Shown: positions 57,301 through 64,000 of the stretch, piece after piece
Layout: every line of letters begins with the position of its first letter
Numbering within the stretch: position 1 is the stretch's first letter
Assembly (NCBI RefSeq): GCF_035222375.1
Contig: NC_085890.1
Span: 496,001 to 560,000, forward strand
DNA: 64,000 nt
Reading direction: 5' to 3'
Source: Podospora pseudocomata
Lineage: Eukaryota > Ascomycota > Sordariomycetes > Sordariales > Podosporaceae
Program-made: the position numbers and the translations under genes
Notes under the pieces: generated by a model
What the model saw: the letters and a program-made list of their open reading frames with translations, nothing else
Told to the model about the DNA's origin: nothing
Databases searched by the model: none

Positions 57301-60300
57301 TCACTCGTCATCGACAATGATCTTCTTGGCAGTTTCGGTGCTGCCAATACTGGCGTTGGTGTCTCTCCGGCGGGTGGTTACGATTAACCGGCCCACCGAC
57401 TGATTCTCCCGAGGCGGGTGGCGCTTCTTCGATTTGGCCATGACCAGTCCCTCATCACTGTCACTGTCATCATCGTGATCGTGGTCAGCGTGGTGATTCC
57501 GCGATACTTGACGGCCTCGGCTGGTCCCCATGGCGCTGGCTGGACGGGCTCTCTCGTCTAGTCTGAGGTTAACGATATCCTTCCGGGTTTGGTCCTCGAG
57601 AGGGAATCCCAAGGCTGGCTCTTTCGAAAAGGCTGGCGGTGTGATTGTGTCGGTTGTGTCAATCACCGTGTGTCCACCAACAACCCCGGGGTTGCCGAGG
57701 AATTCGCCTTCCAGGTCGGCTGAAACAGAGCTGGTGCTGCTAAGAAGAGCTGGCAAGGAAGGATCCGACTGGAAGGCAAGCATGTGCTCTGTAGCATCCT
57801 TGGCAGGCTGCGAGTTGATTCCATAGACTGGGCTCGCCGCCTCGCTGGGGCTTGTGAGAGGTGTCGTCAAGGCGCCAATGGAAGCCGAACTAGATGATTT
57901 CATCGTCACCACGGTCTCTCCTCGCGAAAGGGGCTCGGGGTGGAACACATCGTCCTCGGGCGATGGAGGACAAGGGATGAGGGCGGGGTCGACTTCGGCC
58001 ATGGGAGGAGTAGGCTGGCGCAACGGGAACTGTGTCCTTGGAGACGGCTCCAACAGGGAAACCCGTCGCTGGCGTTGCTGCGGTGTCTTTACCTCGGGCA
58101 GGTCTTCCACACGGCGGGCCGTCTGCGGCCTCTCGTCAAGCTCTACGGCGCACCGCTGTCTCTGAATGTTTGGGTCCGACTTTGGCTGGGGATAGTGATA
58201 GCCTCCCAGCGCGCTCAGAATGGGAGACTGAGCAACACGTTCACGGTCCAGGTCTCTGGCAACCTCAACCGAGCGGGAGGTGAGCGGCTTCTGTGTGAAA
58301 GTCATGTTTCCTGGGGCCATAGCCGTGCTCAACGAGACCTTTGGTTCGGCGCGCTTATCGGTGCTAGCGAAAAGCCCCCGATCCACAGATCTTGCCCGGC
58401 CCAGATCGTCGGTAATGGGACGGATGTCCCGGGCTTTGCGCAAGGCGCTGCTGGGATCCTCGGTCGCAGGATCAAACAAGGGGGTTGGCGGCATTGTCCG
58501 TATCTCACCGGGCCCGGGAGTAAGGCTGAGGAAGGCGTTGTTGACAGATCGAGAGGGACCATGACGAGGTAGTGATCTGTAAGGTGAGGCCGAGGCCGAC
58601 GCAAGCCACCGTTCATCGCGAGCACTGAGATTATTAGTCACGAGCTCGAGTACCTGGCGGGGCGTAGGTTCGCGATGCGGCTCCGTGGGGGGGCTGTTAA
58701 GCGGACTGGCCACCACGCTTTGCGTTAAGGGGTGCTCGCTCTGGGGCTGAGTCTGTGGCGTCGAGTTGGTGAAATAATCATCTGGACGAATGCTTTTGCG
58801 ACGTCCTTCTCGCAGATGGGGTGTGATTGGGCTGTCGCCTGCAGAGCTTGCGGCACTGCTCGTAGCCCGCCTGCGTGAAGAGACGCTCTCCGCTCGGTCT
58901 TGACGATGCATCACCTTTCCGACAGCCCTCTTGACAGCCGATCTGGCGCGCTCGAGCAACGTCAGGGGAACCACGGCACGAGCTACTTCCTTCTCGTCAA
59001 CCTGAATTTTGCGTCCAGATGTGCGTCGAGACGGATCGGTATCATCGAGCCACGCCAGGATATTGGGAATGCCGTGAAGCACCCATGGATGCCGTTTCAC
59101 ATCACGAAGGCGAATTCTCTTCTCGGGATTCTTGGTGAGCATCTTCCTAAGCAAGTCGATAAGCTCCCGATCCACCTCCTCATATTGAAGTACATCGTCA
59201 TCGCGGTATGGCGGTCTGTTGATTCTCGTATATAGCGATCTCTCATCGGGCTTGGTAGCTGGGTCAACTGGGGCGAGTCGCCGAGCGGGAATGTAGACCT
59301 CTTCCGTGGCAATCTTTCGGAACATTTGCCATTCGTCTTCGGCCAGGAATGGAATGCGAGCATAGATGAGGCAGTAGAGTGTGACACCCAGTGACCACAC
59401 ATCAATCTGCTCCGTCACCTTGGGCTGCGGAGCTCCCGGCTTGTCGTCATACGCATCTGTGTAGCAAAGCTCGGGCGCAAAGAAGGCGGGTGTGCCCACC
59501 GTCTTGGCAAGCTCGAGGTCGTCGTCGAAATCGTGGGCTTCGGACTCGGATACCGCATCGTCTGGTTCACCATCGCGGACAGGTCGGCCAAAGTATGAAA
59601 CGCCAAAGTCGGAAATCTTGACACGGTGGTCCTTGGTCCACAGCAGATTCGCCGGCTTGATGTCTCGGTGCACGACACCCTCGTAGTGAAGATACTCCAA
59701 GCCTAGAACGGTGTCGCGGAAGGTGTTTCTCGCTTGCTCAATGGTGAAGCACGGTACGTAGGAATAATCGTCCACGTAGGGATCATGTACTCTGTTATAG
59801 TCAATCGAAGACATGTGCGAAATGATGGAATCAGCCATGCTCGGTGATCGCCCACGGAAGGCTGGATCGTCTGGATAGGCGCCATACATGGTCCCGTCGA
59901 GTGCCGTTGCTGACATGGGGTTGGAGCGGATCGCCCCCGGTGTCTCGAGATCGTCCTCGTTGCAAATCATTGACGCCGTTTCCAAGTCGAAGGGCTCGGG
60001 GGTTCCGGTGCGAGATGCTACGTTCAGACTAGCGAGTCTAGTTCCCGAAGGAGCTCGAGACGTCAATTTTGATCCACCAAAGGAGTCCGGGCTTGATGGC
60101 ACGTGGCCAGCATAGCCTTCTGGCATGTCCTTGCCGAGTGATTGTGGGAAATATTCCATGTCGTCTTCATCAACACCATACTCGAGGCTCCAGTAATCGG
60201 CTGGGTTGGCTTGTGATCGAGAGTGCTGTCTCGCCCGTTTCGCATTCTTCAACGCCTGACGTTGTTCCAAGATGTGTTCGTAATGCTCCTCCTCAGGCGT

Positions 60301-61102
60301 GGGTTTCTCGCCGCGCTGCTCTCGCTCGACGCGCCGGCGCTCAAATGCGCAGATATGCGGTAGACCCTTCTTCCTCCATACGACCTCGCCGAGTTCGACG
60401 TGCTCCAAGACCATGTAAATCTTCTTCAGTACGGGATCGTCAATGATTTCGAGCAGGGCGACAACATTCGGGTGCCGAATCTTTTTGAGGATGGCGATTT
60501 CCTTCTTGCTCTTGTCCTGAGTCGACATGGCGGTGACCTTTCCTAGTCGCCTCTTCTTGGAAAAGCGTGGGATGATCTTGATGGCGACATAGTCCTGTGT
60601 CTCGATGTTCCTCGCCAGCTTGACCTTGCCATGCATGCCACGGCCAAGCTCCTCAATGATTTCGTAGTTGTTGACATACTTTCGGCCCGTTGTTTCATCG
60701 TGTTCGACATTCGCCTTGTGGGTTCTAGAAGTGGATTGGTGTCAGTAGCTTGCCAAGGGTGGTTCGGCAGAAGGGGAGGGAGTCATTGGAGTGATTCCGG
60801 CCCGGCCAGCGAAGCATTACGGAGGAGGATCGGATGACAACTCACTCTCGAACTTTATGGGACTGCAGCGGGTGCAGATAGGGGCTATTCAGACCGCCCG
60901 GTGTTGTGCTCTCGGAGCCGACCTGAGACTGCGGGAGCGACATGTTGGGGCGGGGCTGATTTGGACTGAAGAGTCCCGGCGACGATACGGGAGTGCTACT
61001 GGCAGTCCGGTGTGGGATGTTCGGCGACAGGGGATGGAATAAGTTGTGAAGTTGGGGATACGACGGGCGGTGATGGGGACGGTGTGGCTGCTGAGGTTCC
61101 AT
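57301..61102 (-). CDS. ssp1: CaMKK-type protein kinase, Ssp1/Sak1 family
   Basis: Exons 61102-60846 and 60724-57301 encode about 1226 aa; the intron is 121 nt and joins SHKVRE to THKANVEHD. This family (S. pombe Ssp1, yeast Sak1/Tos3/Elm1, Aspergillus CmkC) phosphorylates the activation loop of AMPK/Snf1-like kinases. Seen: conserved pre-kinase LHPLQSHKVRETHKANVEHDE, Gly loop ELGRGMHGKVKLAR, Lys135, an Arg/Gln-rich insert of about 200 residues after the hinge (characteristic of Ssp1), HRDIKPANLL with Asp440, a DFGVSYFG loop, the activation segment KTVGTPAFFAPELC, and RIRLRDVKRHPW. Residues beyond about 720 are Ser/Pro/Arg-rich and disordered, ending in a basic LIVTTRRRDTN and DDE tail. The start at 61102 is the first in-frame ATG in exon 1; further 5' UTR exons cannot be excluded. 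Confidence 0.93.
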
Positions 61103-64000
61103 GGCGGGAAACTGGCTGGACGTCACTCTTCGGGGGAACCTTCATGCTGAACAGCGGTGTCAGACGGGACGAGTGGATCGCTATGGCGGCGGACGGGCAA
61201 TTGGCTTTTGCAATTAAGCAGCCATGGTGGGTGGCAGGGAACGGGGCGACGGACGGGGGGAACGGGGGGATGGGTGGAGGGAGCGGGCAGTGGCCAAAGC
61301 CTAAAATGACAAGAACAACAAACAAGAAGAAGAGTTGAAGAATTGAGGTCGTCGACCGGTGCGAACTGGGGGAGCGAGTAACGAAGAGGCGGGAGGAGGA
61401 CCGAGGATGGAGAGATGGATGCGGTGGTGAAAGAAAAGGTGGGTAGGGTGGGCTGGGTGGTGTCGCACGGTGGGGAGAGGCAAAGCGCAGAGCGCACCTT
61501 GCACCACACAGAATTTGGCGGGCGGGCGCTGGGTCGGCACAGGCAGAGCAGGGAAGAGTGGCAGGGGATGGTTATGCTGCACAGTGCATCCGCCTACTTT
61601 TGGACACCGTCTGCAGCGCTGCGGCGTCGGCCAGCCTTTGTTGAAGTCTTTGGACAAGAAGTCTCCAAGTCTCCGGGCCTCGCTCCCTCAGTCGGATGGT
61701 GGATGATGTAGGTAGTCCCTTGGTAGTAGAAAGGAACTTGCGGCTCGTCCCAACAAAAGCTCAAGTCTGCTTCTCCAACACGCGATTCCGCCCAGAGTCG
61801 GTCGACCGTCATCCAATGTTGGAGGACGCCGAAGGGGAGTCAAAGAGAGGCAGGTTATCGGATTCCTGCACCGACATCTCGCCGATCGACGGCACAGAGG
61901 ACTGACTGAAGCCGGGAAGCGAGAAGCGTGGTTCCAGATTGCCGCAAAGCGGAGCACTGATGGATGAAGTGTGTGTGAAGGGGGAAAGACTTCACGGAGC
62001 AACACGCGGGCCAAAGCACAGCATTTTGTATGTTCTCCTGAGTGTAACTACGGCGATCTGATAACAGACTAAAGTGATCACCGACCCCTTGTGAGACAGA
62101 CACTCACACACTGACTGACTGACGGGACTGTGAGTTGGAGAGAGTAACATTGGTGAGAAGAGAAGAAGCATCTGTGGTCCGCCTCAACGCCTCGTGCAGG
62201 GGGCTGGTGGGCTGCTATTGGGCAAGATCTTGACGTAGCAGCCAAATCGCCAAGCCTGCAATGGTGGAGTCGTTCAAGACAATCGTGGCAGCAAAAAGAG
62301 GGGCCTCTTATCGCAGTTGTCTAGCCGATGATTGGTAGGACCTGCTCCTAAGACAGGGAAAAGCAAAACGTTGTTGCTTTCTGAGGCCATCGTTGCACGG
62401 CTTTCTTCTTTTCCTGATGCCGGACGGCTCTGTCCGCTCTGGGACTGGGACTGGGACTGGGGCATCGACAAGGCAGGGCAGGGACGGGGATGGGTGGTCG
62501 AGCAGGAAATGTGCCCCTGATTGATTCTCTTGGATGTAGATATCGCTGACTGCACAATACGTGGCCCTCTACGGAGCGTTCGGGGTAGGTTGGGTGAGTA
62601 CCTCTCGTCGCCAGTGGCGACTATGACAGCGCGATAGTGTCAGTTCGAGCACATTCATCACTTGTTCAGTCCAGGCGTCACTTCATTTTTTTGGACGTGT
62701 GGCCCATACTGCGGCATCATCCAAGAGGGCGGGGTTGTTCTTGTCTGACATGGTAGAAAAACTTTATATTTTCAATGACGCTGGCACTTGATAATCCCGA
62801 AGCGCGAATATTCTCTCGAAAACACAATGCCACTCTAATCTACCTATCAGAAGCATTGGCTCTCAGGGACCATTGACTCAGGAGTAAATCCACCCGAGTG
62901 CTGCACAGTAAGTGCCGGCCATTGTGGATTAGAGTTTAGACTACATTATTGTAAAATTATAGCTCAGGAACTCATGTGTAAGTGCGAGTGCCTCCCGGCC
63001 TCCGACTTTGCACTCCCGCTCTCTCTTTCTCTCTCCCGCCGTCTCTTTTCTCTTCTGAACGTCTGGCCTTCTTGTGGTACGTTATAAGTGTAGCCAACTT
63101 CGGATTGCCTAAAGCGGCGCGAGGAGCGGAATTGCAGCTTCTCTCCTGTCTCACCCTTGCCGCTTCTCCAAATTCCGACGGACGGGCCTTGTCTTGTTTT
63201 TGTCTTGTTTCTCTACTAGTCTGTCTGCAGCTTCAGGCCCTTCTCTCTGAATGAAATTGGCGACGATGCGATGCCACCCAAATTCTCTTCACTATCGTCA
63301 TCTCGCCTAGGCAGGGAAAAGGACTGCTGCTTCCAGGCTAAGAACGTGCTACCATGACGCTTCTCGGATGGCCAACTCAGGAAAGGATGAAAAAAGTGAA
63401 GCAGTCCTGGTGCAGGTCCAGACCCGGCTGCGTCTCTGGGCATCTGCTGCAGAGCTGAGTGGCTGGAATCTCCCCGGCGGTTGCTCTGTTGCTGCCCAAG
63501 GACACCACGCCTAGCTTCTTTCTGTTCTCTCTCACAACCCCCGCATATGTCAAGCTTCCCTCTAGAAAGTCCAGTCCAGCCAGGCTGACCATGTGATCCG
63601 GAGCACAGATTCATCAACGCAATCCTCGTCAACGAGGGCAGCATGCCGCGAAAACCCGACGGCGTGGTCCAGGGTGAAAGCCATCCGTCGAGACATCATG
63701 CCCTCTGGGCCTATCAGCGGCCCTATCTGGGGGTGACGAGAGCGGCGTCAGGGAAACGCACAACCGTGCACGCCATCACCATCCCTTGCGGCCAGGTGGA
63801 TCGCCGCTTTACCCCGGAATTGCCCTTCTGGCCCTATCATCGCCAAGAACCAACGCTAGACAGAGGCCGTTCAAGGTTGCACAAGCTTCACAGGCCTCAC
63901 ATCCTTGGTCTCCCAACAACCTGCTCAGTAAAGACATCAGCTCAACGGCAGGTCATGAAGTTGTGGTAGGCATCTCTTATCGATGTTGCGAACCACCTCA
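61103..64000. other. Right-end gene-free region
   Basis: About 2.9 kb upstream of the CaMKK gene. A CT-rich tract at about 63003-63057 looks like the leader of a plus-strand gene, but the frames that follow (for example from 63643) show no domain. I call no gene; a gene starting past the edge could be fed by this region. Confidence 0.5.

Noticed and set aside
63643-63969. 108-codon plus-strand frame after a CT-rich tract
   Set aside because: The tract suggests a leader, but the translation has no structured region and no homologous motif I recognise.
1-64000. CRISPR arrays, bacterial operons, rRNA genes, secondary-metabolite cluster
   Set aside because: The window is eukaryotic; I saw no spaced repeats, rRNA motifs or PKS/NRPS/terpene core genes on reading both strands.

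Overview
The window is nuclear DNA of a filamentous ascomycete. The evidence is short GT-AG introns (about 50-60 nt, a few longer) with CTRAC-type branch points, GC-rich coding sequence, wide pyrimidine-rich promoters, and fungus-specific families: a HET-C-type incompatibility protein, a CFEM GPI protein, a Nud1/Cdc11 scaffold and a Cys-3/MetR bZIP. Protein content fits Sordariomycetes, probably Sordariales. The species cannot be named from sequence alone.

Layout. 1-16 kb is dense housekeeping: a truncated gene at the left edge, PDK1-type kinase (+), SWI/SNF subunit Snf12/Ssr3 (+), het-c (-), fatty acid 2-hydroxylase (+) and an SR/RRM splicing factor (+). 17-23 kb is one giant SIN scaffold gene (Cdc11/Nud1) with two apparent one-base frameshifts near its 3' end. 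23-31 kb is gene-poor: a decayed von Willebrand A-domain gene, a CFEM GPI protein, a 578-bp terminal-inverted-repeat element and a long (CA)n tract. 31-43 kb carries ribonucleotide reductase large subunit (-), a TatD-family DNase (+), a CENP-N/Chl4 kinetochore protein (-), a sulfur-regulator bZIP (+) with a 733-nt intron, and a conserved hypothetical (-). 43-52 kb is loose and holds three small secreted or surface proteins without named families. 52-61 kb has a PLP aminotransferase (+), Alg2 mannosyltransferase (-) and a CaMKK/Ssp1 kinase (-). The last 2.9 kb shows no convincing gene.

There is no metabolic cluster or prophage-like island. The gene-level themes are cell cycle and chromatin (Cdc11, CENP-N, Rnr1, Snf12), signalling (PDK1, CaMKK), the cell surface (HET-C, CFEM, the GPI-like 336-aa protein) and lipid or glycan synthesis (Scs7, Alg2). 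The most interesting signals are two perfect CYS3-type palindromes inside the long intron of the cys-3/metR-like gene itself (an intronic autoregulation candidate), the undescribed-looking TIR element with TA duplications, the paired frameshifts in cdc11, and the vWA pseudogene whose stop codons could each arise by a C-to-T change.
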